A stretch of 64,000 nucleotides of DNA from Acidimicrobiales bacterium (GTDB lineage Bacteria; Actinomycetota; Acidimicrobiia; Acidimicrobiales; SKKL01), in contig JAXHLR010000006.1 in assembly GCA_034521975.1 (NCBI GenBank), forward strand, positions 1 to 64,000, in the 5' to 3' direction. This document shows positions 16,405 through 26,405 of this stretch, piece by piece (within the stretch, counting starts at the first letter, position 1; each line of letters begins with the position of its first letter). Under the pieces are notes generated by a model. It saw only the letters and a list, made by a program, of their open reading frames with translations. It was not told where the DNA came from and did not search any database. The position numbers and the translations under genes are program-made.

Positions 16405-17157
16405 CTAGTCGGGGCGGCTCGCTCCGAACTGCTCGGCGAACCGGGCGAAGTCGACGGTGATGAACAGTGCCTCGGCCTCCGCGGTGAGGACCTCACCCTG
16501 GTAGAGGCGGCCGACGGTGAAGATCTTGCGGCCCTCGGTGCGAAAGAGCTCGCCCTCGAACCTCAGCGGCTCGTGCAGCGGGGTCGGGTTGCGGTAGTCG
16601 ACCTTCAGATATGCAGTCATCCCGCCCGAGCCCCCGAGCGACTGGGCCGCACCGAGCACCTCGTCGAAGGAGGCCGCGATCCATCCACCGTGCACACAAC
16701 CGGGAGGCCCCTCGTAGGCCGAACCGAACGTCGCCGTCGCCCGGATGATGCCATCGCCGAACTCGATGTGGAGGGGTGGGGCGATGGGGTTGGCCTGGCC
16801 GAGCACGGGGCTGCGGTCCATGAAGCTGTCGACGCCGGGAGCGGTTGCGGCCTCGGCATAGCCGACCTGCTCGGCATCGGGCAGGCCCTCGAGCGACGCC
16901 GCGATCTCCTCGAGCTCGGACCCGACCTCGGCCAGCCGCTCGACCGGGGCATCGACCGCAGCCAAGACCTCGATGACCCGCCGCATCGCCGTGCCGACCC
17001 GGCGCTTCTCGCGCCGGTAGGGCGTCAACTCGACCGTCTCCTCCCCGCGGATGAACCCCGCCGCCCACCCTGATGCCGACCCGAACTCAGCCGCACCCTC
17101 GTCCGTGCCCTCGCCCGTGCCCTCAGCCGAAGGGGAAGACTCAGGCACCGTCGTCAC
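16405..17157 (-). CDS. Hotdog-fold thioesterase (PaaI-like)
   Basis: This protein of about 250 residues has a C-terminal hotdog domain with the motif C-V-H-G-G-W-I-A-A-S-F-D-E (about residues 155-167), in which the HGG-x-x-x-x-x-x-D/E pattern fits acyl-CoA thioesterases of the PaaI/YbgC group. The N-terminal 60 residues are low-complexity and acidic. The start is a GTG at 17157 or 17148, both inside the end of the exonuclease III gene, so the pair is co-transcribed. The substrate is unknown. The -10 region of the metal-binding gene follows its 3' end directly. Confidence 0.75.
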   Translation of the reverse strand: MTTVPESSPSAEGTGEGTDEGAAEFGSASGWAAGFIRGEETVELTPYRREKRRVGTAMRRVIEVLAAVDAPVERLAEVGSELEEIAASLEGLPDAEQVGYAEAATAPGVDSFMDRSPVLGQANPIAPPLHIEFGDGIIRATATFGSAYEGPPGCVHGGWIAASFDEVLGAAQSLGGSGGMTAYLKVDYRNPTPLHEPLRFEGELFRTEGRKIFTVGRLYQGEVLTAEAEALFITVDFARFAEQFGASRPD

Positions 17158-17938
17158 CACCTGCGAGGTCGAACTCGGCGATGACCGGTGCGTGATCCGA
17201 CGGCTTGGTCCCCTTGCGGGCGTTGCGATCCACCACGTCCAGGGTCGACCGCTCGGCCAGCGCCGAGGTGGCCAGGACGTAGTCGATGCGCATGCCCTGA
17301 CGCTTGTGGAACCGGCCGGCGGTGTAGTCCCAGTAGGAGTACAGGCCCTCGACATCGGGGTAGCGCTCGCGGAACACGTCGACCAGTCCCCAGTCACGGA
17401 TCGAGGCCAACGCCTCCCGTTCGGGCTCGGTCACATGCGTCGACCCCTCGAACGCGGCCCGGTCCCACACGTCGATGTCCTCGGGTGCGATGTTGAAGTC
17501 GCCGCACACCGCAACCAGGTCGTCGGGTGAACAGGTCCGGTCGAGATGGTCCCGCAGGCGGTCGAGCCAGGAGAGCTTGTACCGGTAGTGCGGGTCGTCG
17601 GGCGCTCGACCGTTGGGCACGTACACGCTCGTGACCCGCACCGGACCGCAGGTGGCAGACACCAGGCGGGTGTCGGGGTCCGGCTCGATCCCCTCGCAGA
17701 ACCCGGCCACCGCATCGGCGATCCCCAGCCGGCTCAGGATGGCGACGCCGTTCCAGCGGCCATCGCCGTGGTGCACCGACTCGTAGCCGAGCGACTCGAA
17801 GGCCATGGCGGGGAAGGCGGTGTCGGCCAGCTTGGTCTCCTGGAGGCACACGATCTCGGGCTCGACCTCGGTGAGCCACTCCTCGACACGGGGCATGCGG
17901 GCCTTCAGCGAGTTGACGTTCCAGGTGGCGATCCTCAC
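17141..17938 (-). CDS. xthA: Exodeoxyribonuclease III (AP endonuclease)
   Basis: This 265-residue enzyme cleaves 5' of abasic sites and trims 3' ends in base excision repair. Catalytic motifs of the exonuclease III/APE1 family are visible: WNVNSLKAR (6-14), LQETK with Glu34, YVPNG, GDFNIAP, and the terminal SDHAPV His. Length is normal. The GTG start is fixed by conserved MRIATWN and a -10 box 6 nt upstream. It overlaps the thioesterase gene by 17 nt and is divergent from kgd. Confidence 0.93.
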   Translation of the reverse strand: MRIATWNVNSLKARMPRVEEWLTEVEPEIVCLQETKLADTAFPAMAFESLGYESVHHGDGRWNGVAILSRLGIADAVAGFCEGIEPDPDTRLVSATCGPVRVTSVYVPNGRAPDDPHYRYKLSWLDRLRDHLDRTCSPDDLVAVCGDFNIAPEDIDVWDRAAFEGSTHVTEPEREALASIRDWGLVDVFRERYPDVEGLYSYWDYTAGRFHKRQGMRIDYVLATSALAERSTLDVVDRNARKGTKPSDHAPVIAEFDLAGGDDGA

Positions 17939-17944
17939 GGCCCG

Positions 17945-17950
17945 ACCCTA
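17945..17950 (-). promoter_or_regulatory. -10 box TAGGGT of xthA
   Basis: Minus strand, 6 nt before the GTG at 17938. Confidence 0.55.
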
Positions 17951-18023
17951 CCGAGCCGGTTCAGCCACCGGCACGTCTCGGGGGACCAGCAACCACCTCT
18001 CGGGGGAGGCCCACACCCGCCGG

Positions 18024-18029
18024 TAGTAT
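18024..18029 (+). promoter_or_regulatory. -10 box TAGTAT of kgd
   Basis: It is 6 nt before the GTG at 18036. With the xthA box it forms a compact divergent promoter region of about 100 nt. Confidence 0.6.
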
Positions 18030-18035
18030 CGAAGC

Positions 18036-21000
18036 GTGGCTGACGACACCTCCTCATCGGCGTCGCGGCTCGGGCCCAACGCGTGGTTGGTCGACGAGAT
18101 GTACGAGCAGTACCTCGCCAACCCCGACGCGGTGAGCCCGGCCTGGCGCGAGTTCTTCACCGACTATCGACCCGAAGCACCGGGTGGCGCCACCCACACG
18201 CCCCAGCACCCGGCACCCGCCGAACCGGCGCCCAAGGCCGATGCGACCCCAACCGAGAAGCCCGCCCCGGCCACCGACGACACCCCGCCCGGTGACCCGA
18301 TCCGGGGGGCCGGCGCTCGGATCGTGGAGAACATGGAGGCCAGCCTGGCGGTTCCCACCGCCACCAGCTTCCGCGAGGTGCCCGCCAAGCTCCTGGAGGT
18401 CAACCGCCAGGTCGTCAACGGCTACCTCGCCCGAACTCGCGGCGGGAAGGTCTCCTTCACCCACCTCATCGGCTACGCGGTGGTCCGAGCCATCGCCGAG
18501 ACCGTGCCGGCGATGAACTCCACCTTCCACACCGGTGCCGACGGAAAGCCCTACGTCGAGCACCACGACCACATCGGGCTCGGTATCGCCGTCGACCTCG
18601 AGAAGTCCGACGGGTCGCGCACCCTGCTGGTGCCCTGCATCACCGACGCCGACACCCTCGACTTCGCCGGGTTCCACACCGCCTACGAGGACCTGATCCG
18701 CAAGGTCCGCACCAACAAGCTCAGCCCCGACGACTTCAGCGGCACGACGGTCAGCCTCACCAACCCGGGCACCATCGGCACCGTCCAGTCGGTGCCCCGC
18801 CTCATGCCCGGCCAGGGTCTGATCGTGGGGGTCGGCACCATCGACTACCCCACCGCCTACGAGGCCGCCGATCCCCAGACCCTCGCCGATCTGGGAATCT
18901 CCAAGGTCATCACGCTCACCTCCACCTACGACCACCGCATCATCCAGGGCGCCGAGTCCGGCCTGTTCCTCAAGCGCGTGCACGAGCTGCTGCTCGGAGC
19001 CGACCACTTCTACACCGACGTCTTCCGTTCGCTCGGCGTCCCCTACGAAGCGGTCCAGTGGCGCACCGACGTCAACCCGATGAACCACGAGCACGCCCGG
19101 TTCGAGAAGCAGATCGCGGTCAACACCCTCATCAACATGTACCGGGTGAGGGGGCATCTCATCGCCGATCTCGACCCGCTGTCATCGGAAGAACCCACGA
19201 TGCACAGCGAGCTCGACCCCGCCACCTACGGGCTCACCATCTGGGACCTCGATCGCGAGTTCCTCACCGGCAGCGGCGCCGGCATCTACGCGCCCGTCGG
19301 CGGTCGCTCCAAGATGCGCCTCGGAGACGCGCTCGGCGTGCTGCGCGACGCCTACTGCCGCACGGTCGGCATCGAGTACATGCACATCCAGGAGCCCGCC
19401 GAGAAGCGCTGGATCCAGGAGCAGGTCGAGGGTGTGCGCGTCGAGGTGCCAGCCGACGAGCAGCGCCACGTCCTCGGCCGGCTCAACGCGGCCGAGGCGT
19501 TCGAGAAGTTCCTCTCCACCAAGTACGTCGGCCAGAAGCGCTTCGGGATCGAAGGCGCCGAGAGCACCATCCCGCTGCTCGACGCCGTGCTCGGCGAGGC
19601 CGCCGACCGCAACATGTCCTCGGCGGTGCTCGGCATGGCCCATCGCGGACGGCTCAACGTGCTGGCCAACATCGTCGGCAAGTCCTATGACCAGATCTTC
19701 AAGGAGTTCGAGGGCAACGTCGATCCCGAATCCACCCAGGGCTCCGGCGACGTCAAGTACCACCTCGGGCAGTCCGGCACGTTCGTGAGCCGCACCGGCA
19801 ACGAGATCCCGGTCGAGCTGGCGGCCAACCCCTCGCACCTCGAAGCGGTCGACCCCGTCGTGGTGGGCATGGCCAGGGCCAGGATGGACCAGATCGACGA
19901 CCAGGGCGACTACCCCGTGTTGCCCGTCCTCATCCACGGCGACGCCGCCTTCGCCGGCCAGGGCGTGGTCGCCGAGACGCTCAACCTGTCGCTCATCCAG
20001 GGCTACCGGGTGGGCGGGACCATCCACGTCATCGTCAACAACCAGCTGGGGTTCACCACTCCCCCCGACGCCGCCCGATCCTCGGAGTACCCCACCGACA
20101 TCGCCAAGATGGTCCAGGCCCCCATCTTCCACGTCAACGGCGACGACCCCGAGGCCTGCGTGCGGGTGGCCCGACTGGCGTTCCTCTACCGGCAGCGGTT
20201 CAACAAGGACGTCGTCATCGACATGGTCTGCTACCGCCGCCACGGTCACAACGAGGGTGACGATCCCAGCTACACCCAGCCGAGGATGTACGACAAGATC
20301 GAGTCGCGCCGCTCGGTGCGCAAGCTCTACACCGAGGCGCTGGTCAAGCGGGGCGACATCACCATCGACGAGGCCGAGCAGGCGCTCGAGGACTACCAGG
20401 CCCGCCTGCAGGAAGCGCTCGACGAGACCCGGCAGAGCGCGCCCACCCCCGACGAGGTGATCCGTAGCCGGCCCGAACCGGTCGGGATGCTCCCCGCGGT
20501 CGAGACCGGGGTCGACCGCTCGGTCATCGACCGGATCTACGACGCGCTCACGAACCTGCCCGACGGGTTCACCCTCCATCCCAAGCTGGAACGGCAGTTC
20601 GAGACCCGCGACAAGATGTTCCGCGACGGCGAAGTCGACTGGGCACTGGCCGAGGCCATGGCCCTGGGCTCACTGCTCGACGAAGGGACCTCGGTCCGGC
20701 TCACCGGCCAGGACTCGCGGCGCGGCACCTTCTCGCAACGGCACTCGACGCTGGTCGATTCCGAGACCGCCGAGGAGTTCGTGCCCCTCGAGACGCTGGC
20801 CACCGGACCGACCCGGTTGTGGATCTACGACTCGCTGCTGAGCGAGTACGCCGCGCTCGGGTTCGAGTACGGATACTCGGTGGCGAACAAGGACCCGCTG
20901 GTGTGCTGGGAGGCCCAGTTCGGCGACTTCATGAACGGTGGCCAGATCATCATCGACCAGTTCATGGTCTCCGCCGAGGACAAGTGGAACCAGACCTCGG

Positions 21001-21668
21001 GCCTGGTGCTCCTGTTGCCGCACGGGTACGAGGGTCAGGGCCCCGAGCACTCGTCGGCCCGCATCGAACGGTTTCTCATCCTGGCCGCCGACGACAACAT
21101 CCAGATCGCGAACGCCTCCACCGCGGCGCAGTACTTCCACGTGCTGCGGCGTCAGGTCGCCCGCGAGGTGCGCAAGCCCCTGGTGGTGTTCACCCCCAAG
21201 TCGCTGCTGCGAGCCAAGGTCGCCCGCTCCAGCATCGACGAGCTCACCGCCGGGCACTTCCGCGAGGTCATCGACGACGAGGTCGACGATCCCGCATCGA
21301 TCCGCCGGGTGGTGATGTGCAGCGGCAAGGTGGCCCACGAGGCTCGCGCCCGGCGCGACGAGGTCGGCGCTCCCGCCGCGGTCGTCCGCGTCGAACAGCT
21401 CTACCCGTGGCCTCGCGACCCGGTGGCCGACGTGCTGGCGCGCTACCCCAACGCCGACGAGATCGTGTGGCTCCAGGAGGAGCCCGAGAACATGGGAGCG
21501 TGGAACTTCGTGAAGGGTCGGCTCTACGAGGCCCACCAGGACACCCACTCCATCCGTCGCGTGAGCCGCCGCGAGTCGGGCAGCCCCGCCACCGGATCCG
21601 CCACGATCCACGCCCAGGAACAGGACCTCATCCTCGCCGCCGCGGTCGCCGACCTCGACGGCACATAG
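18036..21668 (+). CDS. kgd: Multifunctional 2-oxoglutarate decarboxylase/dehydrogenase (Kgd/SucA type)
   Basis: This 1210-residue protein fuses an E2-type succinyltransferase domain to an E1 thiamine-diphosphate domain and runs the 2-oxoglutarate step of the TCA cycle. An E1 N-terminal helix segment (NAWLVDEMYEQYL) occupies about residues 14-26. A Pro/Ala-rich linker covers about 45-90. The E2 domain follows, with the catalytic DHRIIQGAESG near 299-309 and no lipoyl domain. The E1 part carries GDAAFAGQGVV near 635 and the VNNQLGFTT thiamine-binding segment near 667. This layout is characteristic of Actinobacteria, where E3 and lipoyl carriers are supplied by the pyruvate complex. Its 3' end abuts the convergent HAD gene with a 3-nt gap. 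Confidence 0.95.
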   Translation: MADDTSSSASRLGPNAWLVDEMYEQYLANPDAVSPAWREFFTDYRPEAPGGATHTPQHPAPAEPAPKADATPTEKPAPATDDTPPGDPIRGAGARIVENMEASLAVPTATSFREVPAKLLEVNRQVVNGYLARTRGGKVSFTHLIGYAVVRAIAETVPAMNSTFHTGADGKPYVEHHDHIGLGIAVDLEKSDGSRTLLVPCITDADTLDFAGFHTAYEDLIRKVRTNKLSPDDFSGTTVSLTNPGTIGTVQSVPRLMPGQGLIVGVGTIDYPTAYEAADPQTLADLGISKVITLTSTYDHRIIQGAESGLFLKRVHELLLGADHFYTDVFRSLGVPYEAVQWRTDVNPMNHEHARFEKQIAVNTLINMYRVRGHLIADLDPLSSEEPTMHSELDPATYGLTIWDLDREFLTGSGAGIYAPVGGRSKMRLGDALGVLRDAYCRTVGIEYMHIQEPAEKRWIQEQVEGVRVEVPADEQRHVLGRLNAAEAFEKFLSTKYVGQKRFGIEGAESTIPLLDAVLGEAADRNMSSAVLGMAHRGRLNVLANIVGKSYDQIFKEFEGNVDPESTQGSGDVKYHLGQSGTFVSRTGNEIPVELAANPSHLEAVDPVVVGMARARMDQIDDQGDYPVLPVLIHGDAAFAGQGVVAETLNLSLIQGYRVGGTIHVIVNNQLGFTTPPDAARSSEYPTDIAKMVQAPIFHVNGDDPEACVRVARLAFLYRQRFNKDVVIDMVCYRRHGHNEGDDPSYTQPRMYDKIESRRSVRKLYTEALVKRGDITIDEAEQALEDYQARLQEALDETRQSAPTPDEVIRSRPEPVGMLPAVETGVDRSVIDRIYDALTNLPDGFTLHPKLERQFETRDKMFRDGEVDWALAEAMALGSLLDEGTSVRLTGQDSRRGTFSQRHSTLVDSETAEEFVPLETLATGPTRLWIYDSLLSEYAALGFEYGYSVANKDPLVCWEAQFGDFMNGGQIIIDQFMVSAEDKWNQTSGLVLLLPHGYEGQGPEHSSARIERFLILAADDNIQIANASTAAQYFHVLRRQVAREVRKPLVVFTPKSLLRAKVARSSIDELTAGHFREVIDDEVDDPASIRRVVMCSGKVAHEARARRDEVGAPAAVVRVEQLYPWPRDPVADVLARYPNADEIVWLQEEPENMGAWNFVKGRLYEAHQDTHSIRRVSRRESGSPATGSATIHAQEQDLILAAAVADLDGT

Positions 21669-21671
21669 CGC

Positions 21672-22322
21672 TCAGCCCCGCAGCGAGAACCCCACGACCG
21701 TCTCCAGCTCGGCGATGGCGTCGTCGGGGTCGACGACCTTGATGGTGGTCATCCCCATGGCCCGGGCAGGTTTGAGGTTGACGCCGAGATCGTCGAGGAA
21801 CACCGCCTCCGACGGCTCGATGCCGAGTTGCTCGCAGGCGATCTCGTAGAAGCGGGGATCGGGCTTGCGCACCCCCACCTTGCTCGACTCGACGATGACG
21901 TCGAACAGATCCATGATCTGCGCGATCTGTGCCCGACGGCCCGTGGGATCCGCCTCGACGTCGTCGTCGCCCATGCCGCTCACGAAGTTGTTCGTGAGCA
22001 TGGCGGTGGACAGACGCTCGCTGCACCGTCGCAGCGCGTCGACCATCGCCGGCCGCACCTCGCCGCCGAGCAAGTCGATGACCGCTCGGCCATCGACCTC
22101 ATGGCCGATCGCGCGCGCCTCGGCCTCGAAGAGGTCGGCGAACCCTGCGAGGCCGACCTCGCTGCGCTCGAGCTTGGCCCACGCGTTGTCGTCGGGGTTG
22201 GTCGCGTTCAGCCGGCGGATCAGACCTTCGGGCAACCCGTTGGCATGCTCGTAGCGAGCGAAGGCCTCGAAGGGGCTCGAGAGGATGACACCACCGAAGT
22301 CGAAGAGCGCGGCACGAACCAT
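21672..22322 (-). CDS. HAD-superfamily hydrolase (ACAD10/EPHX2 N-domain-like)
   Basis: This 216-residue protein is a subfamily IA HAD hydrolase. Motif I reads FDFGGV with nucleophile Asp8, motif II T-N-N (LTNNF), the Lys of motif III in VRKPD, and motif IV FLDD. The usual second Asp of D-x-D is Gly10, as in ACAD10-like members, so phosphatase activity should not be assumed. The opening SPFEAFARYE is typical of this group. The ATG follows a -10 box by 6 nt. It is divergent from the NYN-S1 gene. Confidence 0.82.
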   Translation of the reverse strand: MVRAALFDFGGVILSSPFEAFARYEHANGLPEGLIRRLNATNPDDNAWAKLERSEVGLAGFADLFEAEARAIGHEVDGRAVIDLLGGEVRPAMVDALRRCSERLSTAMLTNNFVSGMGDDDVEADPTGRRAQIAQIMDLFDVIVESSKVGVRKPDPRFYEIACEQLGIEPSEAVFLDDLGVNLKPARAMGMTTIKVVDPDDAIAELETVVGFSLRG

Positions 22323-22328
22323 CGAGCG

Positions 22329-22334
22329 ATCCTA
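22329..22334 (-). promoter_or_regulatory. -10 box TAGGAT of the HAD gene
   Basis: Minus strand, 6 nt before the ATG at 22322. Confidence 0.55.
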
Positions 22335-22399
22335 CGCGCGCGCGATCTCGGTAGGGTCCGCTCACGGCGTCCACGACCCTGCTTGACTGTGTGATCGAG

Positions 22400-23797
22400 A
22401 TGGCATCGAAACACGTCGTGGTCGACGGCTCCAACATCGCGACCGAGGGTCGCAGCCTGCCCAGCCTCCGTCAGCTCGACGAGGCGGTGCGGGCCTTCCT
22501 TGCCGAGCACCCACACGATGTGGTCACCGTCGTGGTCGATGCCACGTTCGGACACCGCATCGACAAGTCCGAGCGTGCCCAGTACGAAGACGCGGTCCTG
22601 GCAGGCGAGATCGTCTCACCGCCGGCGGGCGCAGTCGGTCGGGGCGATGCCTTCGTCCTGCAGATCGCCGACAAGGCCGGTGCCACCGTGCTCTCCAACG
22701 ACTCGTTCCAGGAGTTCCACGGCACCTACTCGTGGCTGTTCGACGAGGGTCGGCTGATCGGCGGCAAGCCGGTCGAGCACGTCGGATGGATCTTCCTGCC
22801 ACGAACTCCGGTGCGGGGGCCGACGAGTCGACGCGCCACCCGCGAGGGCAAGTCCACCAGCGCCAAGCCAGCTCCGAGCGAGGCCAAGACCAAGCAGCCG
22901 GCCCGTCGAACCAAGAAGGCCAGCGGCGACGGACCGAAGGAGAAGGCTCAGGCCGAGTCCACCCGTCCCTCCAAGTCGAAGACCCCCAGCCGCTCCTCGA
23001 ACGCGTCCCGCGACACGAAAGCGACCGATGCCCCGGTCCGAGCGGGAAAGGGTTCCGGCGGGTCGAAGCCGCGCGGGAACAAGATCGAACCGCTCAACCC
23101 CCCGATGACCTTCATCAACTTCGTCGCCTCGCATCCGATCGGTAGTGAGGTGAAGGGAACGGTCGAACGCTTCTCGTCGCACGGCGCGTACGTCAACGTC
23201 GACGACGCGCAGTGCTACATCCCGCTGAAGGCGATGTCGGAACCACCACCACGACGTGCTCGCGATGTCTTGACCCTTGGCGAGTCGCGTCGGTTCGTGG
23301 TCCAATCCTTCGACACGCCGCGACGCGGCATCGATCTTGCACTCCCCGATTCGGGACTCGCCGAGGCGGCGGAGGGCAAGGCTGGCGCACTCGACGCCAA
23401 CGCAGTACCCGAGCAACACGGAGACCACCGCGCGTCGAACGTGCCGGCGGGCACCCGAACCCGGACAAGGAGAACCACACCAGTGGCAACCAAGAAGGCA
23501 TCAGCCAAGAAGAAGGCGCCCGCGAAGAAGAAGGCGCCAGCCAAGAAGACTCCGACCAAGAAGAAGGCGCCCGCCAAGAAGGCGCCAGCCAAGAAGGCGC
23601 CTGCCAAGAAGAAGGCGCCTGCCAAGAAGAAGGCGCCTGCCAAGAAGAAGGCGCCTGCCAAGAAGAAGGCGCCCGCCAAGAAGAAGGCGCCCGCCAAGAA
23701 GAAGGCACCGGCCAAGAAGAAGGCACCGGCCAAGAAGAAGGCGCCGGCCAAGAAGAAGGCGCCGGCCAAGAAGAAGGCCCCCGCCAGAAGGCGCTGA
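22400..23797 (+). CDS. NYN/PIN-like ribonuclease and S1 domain protein with histone H1-like tail
   Basis: This 465-residue reading frame has three parts. Residues about 1-135 form a Zc3h12a-like NYN (PIN-fold) domain with acidic positions in VVVDGSN, VVVDAT, GRGDAF and LSNDSF. A disordered basic linker (about 136-235) follows. An S1-like RNA-binding domain (about 248-315) contains [18 protein letters not shown]. The last 100 residues repeat A-K-K-K-A-P. An RNA-cleaving protein that binds RNA or DNA through the tail is inferred. The ATG at 22400 is preferred to the GTG at 22391 because conservation begins there. The tail also has its own internal start. A strong terminator follows. Confidence 0.72.
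   Translation: MASKHVVVDGSNIATEGRSLPSLRQLDEAVRAFLAEHPHDVVTVVVDATFGHRIDKSERAQYEDAVLAGEIVSPPAGAVGRGDAFVLQIADKAGATVLSNDSFQEFHGTYSWLFDEGRLIGGKPVEHVGWIFLPRTPVRGPTSRRATREGKSTSAKPAPSEAKTKQPARRTKKASGDGPKEKAQAESTRPSKSKTPSRSSNASRDTKATDAPVRAGKGSGGSKPRGNKIEPLNPPMTFINFVASHPIGSEVKGTVERFSSHGAYVNVDDAQCYIPLKAMSEPPPRRARDVLTLGESRRFVVQSFDTPRRGIDLALPDSGLAEAAEGKAGALDANAVPEQHGDHRASNVPAGTRTRTRRTTPVATKKASAKKKAPAKKKAPAKKTPTKKKAPAKKAPAKKAPAKKKAPAKKKAPAKKKAPAKKKAPAKKKAPAKKKAPAKKKAPAKKKAPAKKKAPAKKKAPARRR
23467..23485 (+). promoter_or_regulatory. Internal ribosome-binding site and start codon in the NYN-S1 gene
   Basis: AAGGAG at 23467-23472 is followed after 10 nt by GTG at 23483, in the same frame as the large protein. 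The first codons then read [11 protein letters not shown], which is how free-standing H1-like proteins begin. Confidence 0.55.
23483..23797 (+). CDS. Possible nested histone H1-like protein (Lys/Ala/Pro repeats)
   Basis: Translation from the internal GTG would yield a 104-residue, extremely basic protein made almost only of Lys, Ala and Pro, ending in ARRR. Such proteins resemble the C-terminal domain of histone H1 and bacterial HupS/Hc1-type nucleoid proteins and bind DNA non-specifically. It shares frame and stop with the NYN-S1 protein. Either the two are separate genes joined by loss of an intervening stop, or one gene gives two products. The evidence is the good ribosome-binding site and the N-terminal resemblance. 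Confidence 0.5.
   Translation: MATKKASAKKKAPAKKKAPAKKTPTKKKAPAKKAPAKKAPAKKKAPAKKKAPAKKKAPAKKKAPAKKKAPAKKKAPAKKKAPAKKKAPAKKKAPAKKKAPARRR
23503..23790 (+). repeat. 18-bp tandem repeat encoding A-K-K-K-A-P
   Basis: The unit is GCC AAG AAG AAG GCG CCT and synonyms. The middle is regular and the 5' edge has shorter 15-bp units. Neighbouring units share the same synonymous codons (four with CCT, then two GCG-CCC, two GCA-CCG, two GCG-CCG), the pattern left by local duplication. Confidence 0.85.
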
Positions 23798-23806
23798 GCC
23801 CGCTTC

Positions 23807-23844
23807 GACGGTGCCCCCGGCGGTCCGCTGCCGGGGGCACCGTC
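23807..23844. terminator. Strong hairpin terminator after the NYN-S1 gene
   Basis: Arms 23807-23821 and 23830-23844 are perfectly complementary over 15 bp, GC-rich, with an 8-nt loop. No T-run follows. It starts 10 nt after the stop codon. Confidence 0.75.
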
Positions 23845-23890
23845 GCGTCCGGGTGGTGAGCCGGGGACCGGCGTTGGACCAAGCGCCCGG

Positions 23891-23896
23891 TAGTGT
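23891..23896 (+). promoter_or_regulatory. -10 box TAGTGT of ettA
   Basis: It is 8 nt before the ATG at 23905 and selects it over the in-frame upstream codon at 23893, which lies inside the box. Confidence 0.6.
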
Positions 23897-23904
23897 CGAC
23901 TGCC

Positions 23905-25580
<1,676 letters not shown>

Positions 25581-25584
<4 letters not shown>

Positions 25585-26405
25585 ACCAGCCCATACCCGC
25601 GCTCGGCGATGGCGACGAGCTCGACGACCACGAGGTCGCGATCGCGGTCGCCCGCGCCGCCGGCGACCTCCTGCTGGCGCTCCGCGACGACCTGGTCGAC
25701 CGCGGCGCCTCCAGCCGGGCGCTCGGCGACGAGGGCGACCGTCAGGCCCACGACCTCATCATCGCCACGCTCGACGAGCTCCGGCCCGACGATGCGGTGC
25801 TCTCCGAGGAGGGACGCGACCACCCCTACGCGATGCACGAGAACCGCGCCTGGATCGTCGATCCCCTCGACGGCACCCGCGAGTACGGCGAGTACCCCCG
25901 CACCGACTGGGCGGTGCACGTGGCCCTGGTCGAGGATCATCAGCCGATCGCCGGGGCCGTCGCGCTCCCCGGAGTCGGGATCACCCTCGGCACCCGGCCG
26001 CCACCAGCCTGGCCTCCGCCGAGCGGTGAAGCCCCCAAGCTGGTGGTCAGCCGCAGCCGGCCTGCCGCGATCAGCTACGAGATCGCCGACGCCCTCGGTG
26101 GCGATCTCGTCCCGCTCGGATCGGCCGGAGCCAAGGCCATGGCCGTGGTGCTCGGCGAGGCCGACATCTATGCCCACGCCGGCGGCCAGTACGAGTGGGA
26201 CTCATGCGCACCGGTGGCAGTGGCGGCCGCGGCCGGGCTCCACGTCTCGAGGATCGACGGAAGCCCACTGAGGTACAACCGGCCAGACCCCTGGTTGCCC
26301 GACCTGTTGATCTGCCGTCCCGAGTACGCCTCCACCGTGATCGACCTGGTCCGCCATCGGATCGGCAGCCGGATCGAGGACGAGGAAACACACCTGTGGC
26401 GGTGA
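25581..26405 (+). CDS. cysQ: 3'(2'),5'-bisphosphate nucleotidase CysQ-like (inositol monophosphatase family)
   Basis: This 274-residue protein is a Mg-dependent, Li-sensitive phosphatase. The family signatures are LSEEGRD (about 74-80), W-I-V-D-P-L-D-G-T-R-E-Y (about 92-103) and Y-E-W-D-S-C-A-P near residue 205. The E-Y after D-G-T and the W-D-S-C motif favour CysQ (PAP phosphatase) over inositol monophosphatase. No ATG or GTG lies in frame near the conserved start. The TTG at 25581 overlaps the ettA stop in TTGA and is used. It overlaps the next gene in GTGA. Confidence 0.83.

Noticed and set aside
23503-23790. CRISPR-like repeats
   Set aside because: Units are contiguous and in frame, with no spacers; they encode a Lys/Ala/Pro tail.
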